64,000 nucleotides of DNA from a bacterium (lineage in GTDB: Bacteria > Sysuimicrobiota > Sysuimicrobiia > Sysuimicrobiales > Thermofontiviventaceae): positions 1-64,000 of the forward strand of contig JAUQQG010000117.1 of the NCBI GenBank assembly GCA_030550015.1. The letters run 5' to 3'. Numbering within the stretch: position 1 is the stretch's first letter; the number at the start of each line of letters is the position of its first letter. The position numbers and the translations under genes were made by a program. Below, piece after piece: positions 33,783 to 43,674 of the stretch. The notes beneath the pieces were generated by a model. It worked only from the letters and a program-made list of their open reading frames with translations. It searched no databases and had not been told where the DNA came from.

Positions 33783-34043
33783 ATGCGGCGGCTAGCGGAG
33801 CTCAAACCTGGAGAGAGGGGACGCATCCTGGAGGTTATCGCAATGGCAGAATCCCTCGCCGCCCTGGGGTTCATCCCGGGGGCCACAGTACGAGTCCGCC
33901 AACGGGTCCGCGGGGGTCCTCTCCTTGTGGATCTTGGTGAATCGATGTACGCCCTCGGTCGAGAGATAGCTGCCATGGTTGCGGTAGAACCAGAGATGGA
34001 CTGTCTCGGTCCAAGAAGAGGAACCAGTCAGAGAGGGAGATGA
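33783..34043 (+). CDS. feoA: Ferrous iron transport protein A
   Basis: An 86-residue SH3-fold cytoplasmic partner of FeoB. Recognised by LAELKPGERGRI, MAESLAALGFIPGATVRV and LVDLGESMYALGREIAAMV. The start directly precedes the family N-terminus; its Shine-Dalgarno is poor. Overlaps feoB by 4 bases (ATGA). Confidence 0.93.
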   Translation: MRRLAELKPGERGRILEVIAMAESLAALGFIPGATVRVRQRVRGGPLLVDLGESMYALGREIAAMVAVEPEMDCLGPRRGTSQRGR

Positions 34044-36049
34044 GGCATTCCTGTCACTCTCCCACCACAACGATCCCCTTTTTGAGGTCTGCCCAGGACC
34101 TTCCTGTTGTTGCTCTCGTGGGAAACCCGAACTCGGGGAAGTCCACACTTTTCAATGCGCTCACCGGGTCATGTGCCGAAACGGCGCACTATCCGGGAAC
34201 CACAGTGGAGATCCTCACAGGTCTTGTCCCGCTCGGGGATCGACAGATCATGCTGGTAGACCTGCCTGGCTTGTATACCCTGCGGGGAGGAGGGGAGGAG
34301 CGGCAAGTCGTGCGCGAGGTGCTGCGTTCTGGTGTGGACGCAGTAGTTGCTGTGGTGGACGCGACGAACCTGGCGCGGCATCTCTACCTTGTTTTAGAAC
34401 TGCGGTCCCTCGGTCTCCCCCTGGTCGTGGCCTTGAACATGATTGACCTCCTGACGTCGCAGGAAGGAAGGGTTGACGTCAAGGAGCTCGAGCGCCTCCT
34501 CGGAGTCCCTGTCATTCCTACCATTGCCACCACAGGGCAAGGAGTAGACAAGGTCGTCCAGAAGGTCCTCTCCATCACTTCCAGCCCTCCTCCTGCAGTG
34601 GCCTTCCTGGGTCCGGAGCTAGATGATTCGATCGAGAAGTTGGGCGATGCTCTTGAGGGATATCCGCTCCCTCCAGGGCTTTCCCGTCTTTCTGTCGCAC
34701 TGTTGCTCTTGGAAGGAGATCCAGAGGTCACCTCGTTCTTCTCCAGCCGCCCGGGAATGGAGGGCATACTCCAGCAGGTCGTGGAGACGCAGGAGCGCCT
34801 AGAGGAAACCTTAGGGATGCCCTTGGCCGTTGCAATAGCTGCAGCCCGCCACAGGGTCGCCGATCACATTGCGAAGCAGGTGGTGAAACCTGGCGTTCGT
34901 CGGGAGAGCTGGCTATGGTCCTTGGCGATCTCTCCCCGCGCGGGCGTCTTCTTCCTCCTGGGTGTCCTGGCGATCTTGTTCACCGTCTTGTTCTGGGGTG
35001 GAAACTTCCTTTCTACGCTTCTCAGCGCAGGCTGGGCAATGGCTGTCTCCCCGTTCCTCCAAACGGCTGCGCGGGCGATGTTCGGTGAAGGAGTGATCGG
35101 CAGGACGGTCCTGTGGGGAGTCGACGCGGGCCTTCTTGCAGCTCTTTCGGTAGGGATTCCCTATGTCCTCACTTTTTACATCCTCCTGGCGTTCCTGGAG
35201 GATACCGGATTCCTCAACGCCATGGCTTTCCTTGCGGACCGACTCATGAGGAGTTTCGGTCTCCATGGTCGGGCCATCATTCCTCTCGTGGCCGGGGCAG
35301 GGTGCAACGTGCCCGCCATCATTGGCACGCGCGTGCTGCCGACCATGCGAGAGCGGACCATCGCCTCCACCCTGATCACCCTTGTTCCGTGCAGCGCGAG
35401 AACGGCTGTGATCTTGGGCGCCGTTGCCCTCTCCCTGGGTATCCTCCCTGCACTTGCGCTCTACCTCCTCGTCCTAGGGGTGATCGTCCTCGTAGGGTGG
35501 GGTCTTGGGAAGGTATTGCCTGGACAAGCCTCGCCTCTCGTCATGGAGGTGTTCCCTTTTCGTAGGCCGGTGGTCAGGGTCTTGTGGAGAAAGACATGGG
35601 CTCGGTTCAGGGAATTCCTCATCGTGGCCCTCCCCTTGGTGATGGTGGGGAGTATTGTCCTGGGTGGTCTGTACGAGAGTGGTCTCATCTGGAAGCTGAG
35701 CAGGCCTCTCGCTCCCGTCGTAGAAGGCTGGCTAGGGCTCCCTGCGGTGGCTGGGTTGACCCTCGTCTTTGCCGTGCTCCGCAAGGAGCTGGCACTCCAG
35801 CTCCTCGTAGCCCTGGCCATCGTGCGCTACGGGCCAGGAGCGGAGAGCCTCCGGGCTTTTTTGAATGGGCGCCAGATTTTTGTCTATGCCCTCGTGAACA
35901 CCCTGTACATCCCGTGCATCGCCACGATTGCAGTTCTTGCAAGAGAGCTGGGGTGGAGACGCGCCCTCCTGATCTCCACCTTTACCGTGGCCCTGGCGGT
36001 GGCTATCGGGGGCGTCGCCAATAGGCTGATCCTGTGGTGGGGAGCTTAG
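34040..36049 (+). CDS. feoB: Ferrous iron transport protein B
   Basis: A 669-residue Fe(II) transporter. N-terminal G domain: G1 VGNPNSGKSTLFN (residues 27-39), G3 DLPGLYTL, G4 NMID (variant of the usual NMMD). Membrane part has two Gate domains; the first begins IPYVLTFYILLAFLEDTGF with AGAGCNVPAI after it, the second includes RKELALQLL and ends VNTLYIPCIATIAVL, carrying the conserved Cys. Normal length. Coupled to feoA and followed by a Cys-rich small gene. Confidence 0.96.
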   Translation: MRHSCHSPTTTIPFLRSAQDLPVVALVGNPNSGKSTLFNALTGSCAETAHYPGTTVEILTGLVPLGDRQIMLVDLPGLYTLRGGGEERQVVREVLRSGVDAVVAVVDATNLARHLYLVLELRSLGLPLVVALNMIDLLTSQEGRVDVKELERLLGVPVIPTIATTGQGVDKVVQKVLSITSSPPPAVAFLGPELDDSIEKLGDALEGYPLPPGLSRLSVALLLLEGDPEVTSFFSSRPGMEGILQQVVETQERLEETLGMPLAVAIAAARHRVADHIAKQVVKPGVRRESWLWSLAISPRAGVFFLLGVLAILFTVLFWGGNFLSTLLSAGWAMAVSPFLQTAARAMFGEGVIGRTVLWGVDAGLLAALSVGIPYVLTFYILLAFLEDTGFLNAMAFLADRLMRSFGLHGRAIIPLVAGAGCNVPAIIGTRVLPTMRERTIASTLITLVPCSARTAVILGAVALSLGILPALALYLLVLGVIVLVGWGLGKVLPGQASPLVMEVFPFRRPVVRVLWRKTWARFREFLIVALPLVMVGSIVLGGLYESGLIWKLSRPLAPVVEGWLGLPAVAGLTLVFAVLRKELALQLLVALAIVRYGPGAESLRAFLNGRQIFVYALVNTLYIPCIATIAVLARELGWRRALLISTFTVALAVAIGGVANRLILWWGA

Positions 36050-36061
36050 GAGCAGAGGGGC

Positions 36062-36259
36062 ATGGGAGCAGAGGGGCGGAGGATCAAGGGAGCACAGGGG
36101 GAAACGAGGATCATTTGTCCTTTATGCGGGGCCCTCTTCGACCCGGCCGATTTACGAACGTGCCAGCTCTGTCCCCTGGGAGGTTCGTGTGACTTGGTGA
36201 TGTGCCCAAGGTGCAACTACGAGTTCCCGCTAGAAGAGAGAGGTAGACTACCGTCCTGA
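36062..36259 (+). CDS. Small Cys-rich (double zinc-ribbon-like) protein after feoB
   Basis: A 65-residue soluble protein with eight cysteines in pairs: CPLCG, CQLCPLGGSC and MCPRCNYEF. These spacings suggest one or two zinc or Fe-S sites. It starts 12 bases after feoB and likely forms part of the operon, where diverse small FeoC-like genes are common. It lacks the winged-helix of enterobacterial FeoC. Function inferred from place only. Confidence 0.7.
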   Translation: MGAEGRRIKGAQGETRIICPLCGALFDPADLRTCQLCPLGGSCDLVMCPRCNYEFPLEERGRLPS

Positions 36260-36277
36260 CACCTGACGACTGGAGTT

Positions 36278-36664
36278 CTACGACGTCCTCGGTTGCAGGG
36301 GGCATAGGGTTCCTCGCCAGAGCTTCTTCCCCCGTGCCCACTCCATCCACGCCTCATCTCCGAGCTCTGCCCTCTTCGCCGCAGACTCGATGCGAAGGCG
36401 TGGAGGTTGGTCGTGGGCCGCGAAGGAGATGAGCAGTTCGCAGGGGAATTCGGGACAGACCCCGCAGTGCGCTACCCCACGCTCCTTAGCGCACTGGTAA
36501 ATGGGGCAGATGTTCCGGAACTCCACCATCTCCTGGAGGGTACACGCGGGGACGTATTCCTCATACCAGGGATCGCCTTCTGCGAAGACACCACAGACTC
36601 CAGCGAAGCGAAGCTCCCCTAGCTCCGCCTGTGCTTTTTCGATGAGCTCTCGCGATGAGGCCAT
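36278..36664 (-). CDS. DUF3795-like Cys-rich protein
   Basis: A 128-residue protein with a Cys pattern like DUF3795: FAGVCGVF, VPACTL, RNICPIYQCAKE, HCGVCPEFPCELL and a late TLCPLQ. These proteins are small cytosolic presumed metal binders of unknown function. ATG 36664 follows GGAGGAAAAAGGCG; an extension to 36802 shows no homology. Convergent with the feo operon. Confidence 0.75.
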   Translation of the reverse strand: MASSRELIEKAQAELGELRFAGVCGVFAEGDPWYEEYVPACTLQEMVEFRNICPIYQCAKERGVAHCGVCPEFPCELLISFAAHDQPPRLRIESAAKRAELGDEAWMEWARGKKLWRGTLCPLQPRTS

Positions 36665-36880
36665 CGCCTTTTTCCTCCTCCCCTGGTGCCGTTTCCACTT
36701 CCACCATAGTCCAATTGGATCACTTCTGGTATCCGGCGAAGAGAGTATTTCCCCTGCCCTCCCTACGGTATATCTTTGTTCCCACCGAACTCGCCCCATC
36801 AAGAACCTTCTTGAATGGAGGAAAGCCCCTCCGCGCGAGAGAAATGAACCCCAAACGCTTTATCTCAGGCGGTGGTGAGG

Positions 36881-38011
36881 ATGGCACGGACTGCAGATGC
36901 CGTAATCGTCGGAGGAGGAGTCATCGGATGTGTATGTGCCTACCATCTGGTGTGCGCAGGTGTGAGGCGGGTAGTGGTCCTGGAGCGGGGAGAGGTCGGT
37001 GGGGAGGCGAGCGGTGCCTCAGCTGGGATGCTTGTCCCCCAGAGCGAGGCGAGCGGTCCCGGTCCATTTCTAGACCTGGGCCTCTTCAGCAGGAGTCTCT
37101 TCCCCAGGCTCCGGGACGAGCTGCGCGAGCGGGCGGGAGTGGACATCGAATACCTCCCCTGGGGGACCCTCCTCATCTTCGAGGAAGGAGAGGAGGAGGC
37201 TGCTCTGGGCCGTCAGTCCTGGCAGAAGTCCCTAGGCCTTCGTGCGGAAGTCCTTCCACGGGAGGAGGTATTGCGGCTTGAGCCCGCTCTTCGGGGGGAC
37301 ATCGGCGGTGCCCTCTTCCTTCCTGACGACCACCACCTCAACAATGTCGAACTCGTACGGGCCCTGGCGACGGCTGCTCGATCCCTGGGGGCGACGATCC
37401 TTGAACACACCCCTGCCCTGGAGCTCCTTGTGGAAGGGGATCGGGTCATCGGAGTGAGGACCCCGGAGGATTCCTTCCTCTGTGGGACTGTCATCCTCGC
37501 CAATGGGTGCTGGACTCCTGAATTGACACGCCCCTTGGGGCGGCCGCTTCCTGTCCAGCCCGCCCGCGGCCAGATCGTCTACACTGAACTGCCGCACTTT
37601 CTGCTCCATCATGTGGTTTGGGGGAAGGGTGGGTACCTCGTCCCCAGGCTCAACGGGGGGATCCTCGCCGGAAGCACGGTGGAATTCGTAGGCATGGATA
37701 AGAGAGTCACCTTGGAGGCGGTCAGCCAGCTCAGCGCCATGGCTTTTGAGACGATCCCTGCTTTGCGGAGCGCCCCCTTGATCAGAGCGTGGGCTGGGCT
37801 CCGTCCACATTCCCCTGACGATTTGCCTCTGATTGGTCCTCTCCCTGGTGTAGAGGGTCTTGTGGTAGCGACGGGCCACTTCCGCAACGGGATCCTGTTT
37901 GCCCCCCTCACGGGGATCCTAGTGAAAGAGATGGTTCTTGGTGAACCGCCGTCGGTCGACCCCTCCCCGTTGAGTCCAGGCCGCTTCTTCCACTCCAGCA
38001 AAATCTCCTGA
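36881..38011 (+). CDS. thiO: FAD-dependent amino-acid oxidase, glycine oxidase-like
   Basis: A 376-residue DAO-type flavoprotein. FAD motif VIVGGGVIGCVCAYHL (residues 8-23), GEASGASAGMLVPQ near 45 and the C-terminal GHFRNGILFAPLTG typical of ThiO, which oxidises glycine to the iminoacetate used for thiazole synthesis. ATG 36881 is taken; GTG 36872 would add three residues. No other thiazole-synthesis gene adjoins it (thiWM salvage genes are 9 kb away), so general D-amino acid or sarcosine oxidation is an alternative. Needs oxygen if a true oxidase. Confidence 0.8.
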   Translation: MARTADAVIVGGGVIGCVCAYHLVCAGVRRVVVLERGEVGGEASGASAGMLVPQSEASGPGPFLDLGLFSRSLFPRLRDELRERAGVDIEYLPWGTLLIFEEGEEEAALGRQSWQKSLGLRAEVLPREEVLRLEPALRGDIGGALFLPDDHHLNNVELVRALATAARSLGATILEHTPALELLVEGDRVIGVRTPEDSFLCGTVILANGCWTPELTRPLGRPLPVQPARGQIVYTELPHFLLHHVVWGKGGYLVPRLNGGILAGSTVEFVGMDKRVTLEAVSQLSAMAFETIPALRSAPLIRAWAGLRPHSPDDLPLIGPLPGVEGLVVATGHFRNGILFAPLTGILVKEMVLGEPPSVDPSPLSPGRFFHSSKIS

Positions 38012-38054
38012 TGCGATGTTGCTAGGACCTCATCCTCCAGGGCGGAGCTAGCGG

Positions 38055-41000
38055 TTACCTGACTTTCACGAGCTTCACTCGTGTATCGTAGAAGACCGCG
38101 CTGCCACCGGTGAGGTCTACGAGGCAGGTATTCTTGAGATACGGGTCTATCCGCATGGCGGCGTTTGCATGCACGCCTGTACGCCGCCTAGGATCGCCTT
38201 TGATCACCTTTCCGTCCACTACGATGTCTGTGGACCCATAAGCCCAGTGCCCATTTCCGAGGGAGAAGGAAATGACTCCAGGTCGCATTCCTTCCACGAC
38301 TTTCACTTTGCCAACCATTGGGACCTGTTTCCCGTTCCCCACAGGCCAGACGCCCTCCGGGTTACTCGCAGAGGTGATGCGCACAAGGTCTCCTTCCGAA
38401 AGACCCAGCTTCTCTGCGTCCCGTTTGTTCATCACCACAAAGTTCTCCGGGTAGATCGAGAGGAGCCAGTAGTCTGCAATGGTCCGGCTTTTGGTGTGGA
38501 AGATCTCCCGGTGGGTGATGAGGTTCAGGGTGTATCCTGCAGCCTCGTCGGGGATCGGCCGGCCGAGGGAATCTGTGATGGGGACGTACGTGGCGATACC
38601 CAGGAAGGGTTTCCCAGCCATAGAGTTCTTGGTCTCCGCAGCTTTTTCAGAGTACAGGTTGATCAGGGTCCCATACTTGTGCCGTACCTTTTCCCCTTCG
38701 TAACCTTGCTCGTAGTCTTCAAACCGGCCGCCCCGGTTGAGGACGTAGATCACCTTGGGCCACCAGCGATCCCCCACGATGCGCCGCCAGCGGTTCGGGT
38801 CGAAGACGCTCTTTGGAAGATGGGACCGCGCGCGGAGGAAGAGATCGACCTCCGCGGCATCGGCGTCTGGAACTTCCTCTCCAGGCGCGTCCCCGGCCGC
38901 TACATTGGCTACCATGCGGAGGTAGAGATCTTCCGGGCGGCGGAAATCCAGCCCGGGTCCGAAGGCATCCTTCCCAAATCCTGGAAGCCCCATCTTCTCT
39001 GCAATCCCGAGGATCAGCGCCTCTAGGGAGAGGGGGATCTCCTCTCCGAACACCCTCACCGTCCTGGGGATCGGCGCTACAACAGGCGAAAAGATAGGCT
39101 GGACCTTCTGGGCTACAGACGGGTGGGACCCCATGAACTCCCACCGTTCCAGGTAGGTCAGGTCCGGGAAGATGTAGTCGGCATACATGGACGTCTCGCC
39201 CACGGTGATGTCACAAGCCACAACCAGCGGGATCTTTGCAGGATCCCGGAGGATCTCAATGTTGGTGTGGCCTGCGGGCAGGCTGTAAACCGGGGAACCC
39301 ATATAGAGGAATAACGCCTTGATGGGGTAAGGATACCCGTCGCCAGCGGAGGGGATGATCTCCTGATAGATGTCACTGGCGAGAGGATACCAGGGCCGCT
39401 TGGCCGGGTATCCGCTGAAGAGCGTGGACTCCTCGTACTTGACTTCGTGGCGGATGATACTGATCCCGAAGGGCTTCATCTTCCCCGCCATCGCGCTGAG
39501 GTCAAAGGGCTTGGGCGGCCTTCCCCCGACGATGTCGTAGGTCGTCGCCTTGATCATCCCGCCCTTCCAGTCGAAGTTCCCCACCAGCAGGTTGAGGGAC
39601 ATCCAGGCGAGGACGTTGTAGAAGCCGTTGGTATGCTGGGAGACACCACGGTGGATGTCAACGGCTGCCTGCTTTCCGTAGCTCGTGAACTCCCATGCCA
39701 GCTCCACGATGTCCTGTTCCTTGATCCCGCACAGCTTGGCCCAGGCCGCCAGCGTGCGGGTCTTGCTGGACTCATACAGGACCTGGAGGCCGCTCTTCAC
39801 TCGAATCCCGCCGATCACAGTGTCCACGAGGAGATCCCCTTCCACCGGGGTCTTCTCGTCGTACGGGTCGAAGGCTACAGGCTTGCCATCGCGGAGGACG
39901 ACGAACTCGTCTTTCTCGGATAACCCAATCTCTTTCGCTCGCAGGAACCTTCCTGGCCGGCCATCAGGGCCAATCTTGATGAGCCAGGTTGCATTGGTCC
40001 AGGTAGGTTCTCCGTCGGCTTTCGCCGCACCCTTATTGGCGTTCTGGAGGTAGCGGGCGTCGTAGCGCTTGTTCTCAATGATCCAGCGGATCATCCCGAG
40101 GGCGAGAGCTGCCTCGGTCCCCGGCTTGATAGGGACCCACTTCCAGGCCTTAGCCGCGGTCTTGGAGAGCCTGGGATCTACGACGGCGATCTTGAGGCGC
40201 CCATGTACGATGCCGTCGGTGATCTTGCTGGAACGAAGAGGCGGGCCGTAGTTTCCCTCGAATGGGGATGCACCCACAAAGATGATGAACCGGGCGTTTG
40301 CCGTGTCTGCCTGCCAGTAGAACTTCCGCCCTCCCGTCCACTTCCCCCCAATGTACTGCTCGCTCATGGCTTTGCAGGTGAAGTAGAGGGAGCCCTGGCA
40401 GACCGTGGTATGGCCGTGGGCGTTTACCGACCCAAGCGCGTCTCCGGTGAAGCGCTTGATGAGATCGCCGCGCCCACCCTTCAGGCGACCCCACATGAAC
40501 ACAAACTGGTTGTTCTTCGGCCCGAGGTCGGGGTGGTCGGGGTCGATAAGGAGGTGGAGGTGCTCCCGGTGCTTGGCCTTGAACTCCGCCACGGTCATCT
40601 CTTTCTTCTTGATCTTCTCTACATCAGCGGCCAGAGCAGCGGCAAGCTTTGGATCCCGCAGGGCCCAGATCTCCTTTAACCCTTGTACGTAGCGGTTCTC
40701 CTCTCCTGGGACATCCTTGAACAAGTAGCCACCATTGACGATCTCCTCAATCGCTTGTTCGAACGAAATGGTTCGCCACCGGTTGGATCCCCGTGGCCCG
40801 GCCCGCTTGAGGACGGCCCGGAGGCGGTAGGGGTCGTACAAGGTTTGGATTCCAGCCTGTCCCTTCGGGCAGATCGCCCCATCGATGCGGGCGGTGTCAA
40901 AGGGGGAGGCTGTATAGGGGAGATGGGGGGTCATCGTCCAAGGGCTCTGCGGGTTTCCGTCGATCTTGACGACCACACCCTGGAGGAGCTTCACTTTAAT

Positions 41001-41234
41001 CCCACACCCTGTGTTGCACTGGAGGCAGACAGTGCGCAAGATGTTTTCCGGACGAGAGAGCTCATAGAGGGCACTCCCCTCTCCCGCCTCGGCCTGGTGG
41101 AGGAGTTCAAACGCCCTGTCGATGCGGCGTAGGAGGAGGGCTGAACCTCCCAGGAAGGCCGTGGTCTTGAGGAATTCCCGCCGGGTCATGGGGAGGTCCA
41201 TCTTTGGAGATTCCTTCAATGTGCTCCTTAGCAT
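38055..41234 (-). CDS. Tat-exported molybdopterin oxidoreductase, tetrathionate-reductase-like (TtrA)
   Basis: A 1059-residue periplasmic catalytic subunit. Twin-arginine signal [15 protein letters not shown] starts near residue 16. [4Fe-4S] ligands: CLQCNTGC at 70-77 and CPKGQ at 122. The Mo ligand is probably Cys in TTVCQGSLY near 279, as in the TtrA/PsrA/ArrA branch. The 41252 ATG would place six more residues before; I use 41234, preceded by AGGAGGGGGAAG. Follows its ferredoxin subunit. Substrate could be tetrathionate, thiosulfate, polysulfide or an arsenic oxyanion; not decidable here. Confidence 0.88.
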   Translation of the reverse strand: MLRSTLKESPKMDLPMTRREFLKTTAFLGGSALLLRRIDRAFELLHQAEAGEGSALYELSRPENILRTVCLQCNTGCGIKVKLLQGVVVKIDGNPQSPWTMTPHLPYTASPFDTARIDGAICPKGQAGIQTLYDPYRLRAVLKRAGPRGSNRWRTISFEQAIEEIVNGGYLFKDVPGEENRYVQGLKEIWALRDPKLAAALAADVEKIKKKEMTVAEFKAKHREHLHLLIDPDHPDLGPKNNQFVFMWGRLKGGRGDLIKRFTGDALGSVNAHGHTTVCQGSLYFTCKAMSEQYIGGKWTGGRKFYWQADTANARFIIFVGASPFEGNYGPPLRSSKITDGIVHGRLKIAVVDPRLSKTAAKAWKWVPIKPGTEAALALGMIRWIIENKRYDARYLQNANKGAAKADGEPTWTNATWLIKIGPDGRPGRFLRAKEIGLSEKDEFVVLRDGKPVAFDPYDEKTPVEGDLLVDTVIGGIRVKSGLQVLYESSKTRTLAAWAKLCGIKEQDIVELAWEFTSYGKQAAVDIHRGVSQHTNGFYNVLAWMSLNLLVGNFDWKGGMIKATTYDIVGGRPPKPFDLSAMAGKMKPFGISIIRHEVKYEESTLFSGYPAKRPWYPLASDIYQEIIPSAGDGYPYPIKALFLYMGSPVYSLPAGHTNIEILRDPAKIPLVVACDITVGETSMYADYIFPDLTYLERWEFMGSHPSVAQKVQPIFSPVVAPIPRTVRVFGEEIPLSLEALILGIAEKMGLPGFGKDAFGPGLDFRRPEDLYLRMVANVAAGDAPGEEVPDADAAEVDLFLRARSHLPKSVFDPNRWRRIVGDRWWPKVIYVLNRGGRFEDYEQGYEGEKVRHKYGTLINLYSEKAAETKNSMAGKPFLGIATYVPITDSLGRPIPDEAAGYTLNLITHREIFHTKSRTIADYWLLSIYPENFVVMNKRDAEKLGLSEGDLVRITSASNPEGVWPVGNGKQVPMVGKVKVVEGMRPGVISFSLGNGHWAYGSTDIVVDGKVIKGDPRRRTGVHANAAMRIDPYLKNTCLVDLTGGSAVFYDTRVKLVKVR

Positions 41235-41244
41235 CTTCCCCCTC

Positions 41245-42141
41245 CTATCCATGGCAGACCTGGCAGTTCTTCTTGACGTCTTCAGCGATGTAGTAAACCC
41301 TTGGCCGGGTCCCCAGGTTCGCGTTCACCTGCATATGGGGATTCCGGCGGAGGAGATCGGCGACGAGGCTCCTCTTGTCGGAGATGTCCCCAAAGTACAT
41401 GGCCCGGCCAATGCAGGTGGTCACGCAGGCCGGAAGCATCCCGACCTCCAGACGTTGCAGGCAGAAGTGGCACTTCCGACCGGCGCCAATGGGGAGTTGC
41501 CCCTCCATCCGCGTCCATCGCTGGCCGTACTCCACATGCGGTCGAGTCTCATATGCCTGGAGCCTCGGCGTTCCCTGAGTCCAGTATTTCCCATCATCGA
41601 AGTAGAGCGCTGTGTAAGGACAGGCCTTCGCCGCGGCCTCGAAGGCCTTGCGGGTGCGGAACTTGGTGTAGTCAACGACCACGATGCCATCTGGCCGTTT
41701 AGAGATCGCCCCGGGAGGGGCTGCCTTCATACAGGGTGGATTGTCGCACTGCTGGCAGTTTGTAGGCATGAATACCCGCCTGACTGCGGGATATTCCCCG
41801 ACTTCTACCTCTGGAACGGTGCGGTAGGAGACTCCAGGGGGGAGCCTGTTTTCTGCGATACAGGCCACCACACAGGCGTTGCACCCGATGCACTTGCGAG
41901 TGTCAATGACCATCACCCACTGGCGCTGTTCCACAGGCTTGCGCAACGCCCTCTCCAGGTCCTGCTGCATGCGCAGGACTTCATTGTCGGTAGAGAACCG
42001 TTCTTCCGCACTTGCCCGCCGTTCCGTGGTGACCCCCTTCAGGACAGTTCCCACTTCCGCTGCGACGACCGTGGCCGCAGCAGAGATCACGCCCCTCAGC
42101 AACTTGCGTCGCGTCGCCTTCCCTTTGCAAGGTTGGCTCAT
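41245..42141 (-). CDS. Four-cluster ferredoxin subunit (TtrB-like) with C-terminal CxxCH
   Basis: A 298-residue electron-transfer subunit. Ferredoxin Cys clusters: [24 protein letters not shown] region and [20 protein letters not shown]. An RR-containing N-terminus ([20 protein letters not shown]) suggests Tat co-export. The protein ends NCQVCHG, a CxxCH haem-binding motif two residues from the C-terminus, unusual for this family. ATG 42141 follows AGGAGGTGGCT. Lies between the octaheme cytochrome and the catalytic subunit. Confidence 0.88.
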   Translation of the reverse strand: MSQPCKGKATRRKLLRGVISAAATVVAAEVGTVLKGVTTERRASAEERFSTDNEVLRMQQDLERALRKPVEQRQWVMVIDTRKCIGCNACVVACIAENRLPPGVSYRTVPEVEVGEYPAVRRVFMPTNCQQCDNPPCMKAAPPGAISKRPDGIVVVDYTKFRTRKAFEAAAKACPYTALYFDDGKYWTQGTPRLQAYETRPHVEYGQRWTRMEGQLPIGAGRKCHFCLQRLEVGMLPACVTTCIGRAMYFGDISDKRSLVADLLRRNPHMQVNANLGTRPRVYYIAEDVKKNCQVCHG

Positions 42142-42163
42142 AGCCACCTCCTGGACTTGCGGA

Positions 42164-43255
42164 TTACTTCTTCCGCTTCCCTAGGCTGTGGATCCCCTTC
42201 GCATACTGCGCAGCCCACTTCACCGTCTTGTCCTGGTGGCACTGCAAGCATGCGAAGTCCAGGGTCACGTAGTGCTTGGCAAAGGCTCCGTCAGGGGTGA
42301 ACATCTTCGCCTCAGGGTCGGTCTTAATCAGGAAGAGGTGGGTCTTTACATCGCCCTTGTATGGACCCAGGCTTACTGCCGATTTCGTGGCCATAGGCAT
42401 GTGGCAATCCACACACCTGACCCCGACGCGTTGCATTGTGCTACCAGCGAAGGCGGCCTGAGCAGCAGAATGGCAGGATGCACAGGTGGTGCGGATAGAG
42501 AACTCTGCCTTCTTGTGGGGGTCGTGACAGTCCACGCACGCAAGCTTGCGATGCGGGCTGGCGAGGTGTTCATTGAACTGCTCGTGGTGCTGGATAAACC
42601 CACCTACAGCGGGAATGGTTGTCGCTTTGCCCCGGATATGGCAGTTGCCGCAGAACCAAGCGGAGCGATCCGTGGCGATCAGCTTCTTGTCTCCTCCTGC
42701 CGCGATATGCGCCTGGCCGGGGCCATGACAGGATTCGCACCCCACGCCAGGGAATACCCATGTGCCTACGATGCCGGGGAGGCCACCCTGGCTTCCCTCA
42801 GGCGAATACCCCGTGGTGTGACACTGACCGCAGTCATATTTCTTGACCTTCCCGGCCTCGTAATCTGCCCAGGCTCCGGTCATCAGGTTATATTGGTTCT
42901 TTCCTGGTTTCCCGGCTGCGGTGGTGATGAAGAACCCTTTCTTGTCGAGGTAACGTGCCTTCCACTTGTATCCCCCCACGACGTAACTGATGTCGTCCCA
43001 GGAGTACCCGGCAGGCAAGGGGAGAGGCATATTCTTCGCCTGCTCAGCGGGGATCAGGATATAGGGATGACCGGAGACCTTCCAATCGTTGAACTCCCCA
43101 GGGTGGCACTTGAAGCACGCTTCCGACCCTGCATACGGAGATGTTGCTACTTGCCCGGAGGCGGTGCGGAAGGAGAAAACAGAGGGTGCAAACATGACGC
43201 TGACCAGGAAGATCAGCACTCCTACGATGAGGAGAATCCCACGCGCCCTTCTCAT
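42164..43255 (-). CDS. Octaheme c-type cytochrome
   Basis: A 363-residue cytochrome with an N-terminal signal or anchor (GILLIVGVLIFLVSVMF) and eight CxxCH motifs: CFKCH, CGQCH, CESCH, CGNCH, CVDCH, CASCH, CVDCH, CLQCH. No CxxCK is present, so it is not a canonical octaheme tetrathionate reductase, which has one Lys-ligated haem; electron transfer is the likelier role. ATG 43255 follows GAGGTGAGCTCG. First gene of the cytochrome, TtrB-like, TtrA-like operon; no NrfD-type quinol subunit is present. Confidence 0.9.
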   Translation of the reverse strand: MRRARGILLIVGVLIFLVSVMFAPSVFSFRTASGQVATSPYAGSEACFKCHPGEFNDWKVSGHPYILIPAEQAKNMPLPLPAGYSWDDISYVVGGYKWKARYLDKKGFFITTAAGKPGKNQYNLMTGAWADYEAGKVKKYDCGQCHTTGYSPEGSQGGLPGIVGTWVFPGVGCESCHGPGQAHIAAGGDKKLIATDRSAWFCGNCHIRGKATTIPAVGGFIQHHEQFNEHLASPHRKLACVDCHDPHKKAEFSIRTTCASCHSAAQAAFAGSTMQRVGVRCVDCHMPMATKSAVSLGPYKGDVKTHLFLIKTDPEAKMFTPDGAFAKHYVTLDFACLQCHQDKTVKWAAQYAKGIHSLGKRKK

Positions 43256-43674
43256 CGAGCTCACCTCACGCGCTGGAGGTTTTTCCTTCAACCCTCGTAT
43301 CTCCAATTCCACCCCTTCTTAGCTTATCGGTGAACCTGGAGCATGAGAATCGAACTAGAACTTGATTCTCCATGTGGTGGTCCACAATTTTGCCTCCTAC
43401 TCAAATCCGATGACCAATGTGGTCTTGATGCATGCGTATCGCACAGCGAAGGAAATAGATCTTCGATCTCATCGCGACCACTGGTGGGTAGAAGACAACC
43501 TCCCTCGCCGATCGATGAGGAGGATCCCTTGCCACAATCTGGCGCGATCTGTTCGCAGATCTCATTCATGATCCTTGTGCTGCTAAGCCGGCCTTGTTTC
43601 CTTGCCGAACGAAGGAGCTCTTTGAGGCTGCTAGGACCGATGGAGGGAGGTCCACGTGATTCCAAGGGGAGCGC
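43256..43674. other. 419-base intergenic region upstream of the octaheme cytochrome
   Basis: I find no gene I can support. A 113-codon minus-strand frame from TTG 43665 contains SLKELLRSARKQGRLSSTR, faintly like sigma-factor region 1.1, then turns to low-complexity Ser/Gly; possibly a decayed remnant. An inverted repeat lies at 43345-43370. Confidence 0.5.
43345..43370 (-). promoter_or_regulatory. Inverted repeat upstream of the cytochrome operon
   Basis: GAGAATC (43345-43351) and GATTCTC (43364-43370) are perfect 7-base arms 12 bases apart, about 90 bases before the octaheme start. Possible operator; no clear promoter hexamers were placed. Confidence 0.3.

Noticed and set aside
42164-43255. 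Octaheme tetrathionate reductase (OTR)
   Set aside because: OTR has a CxxCK haem; all eight motifs here are CxxCH.
42188-43333. 381-codon open frame on plus, antisense to the octaheme cytochrome
   Set aside because: The eight CxxCH motifs prove the minus-strand reading; the plus frame is a by-product.
43324-43665. 113-codon minus ORF with weak similarity to sigma-70 region 1.1
   Set aside because: TTG start without a good ribosome site, Ser/Gly-rich second half, and similarity limited to about 20 residues; kept only as a note on the intergenic region.
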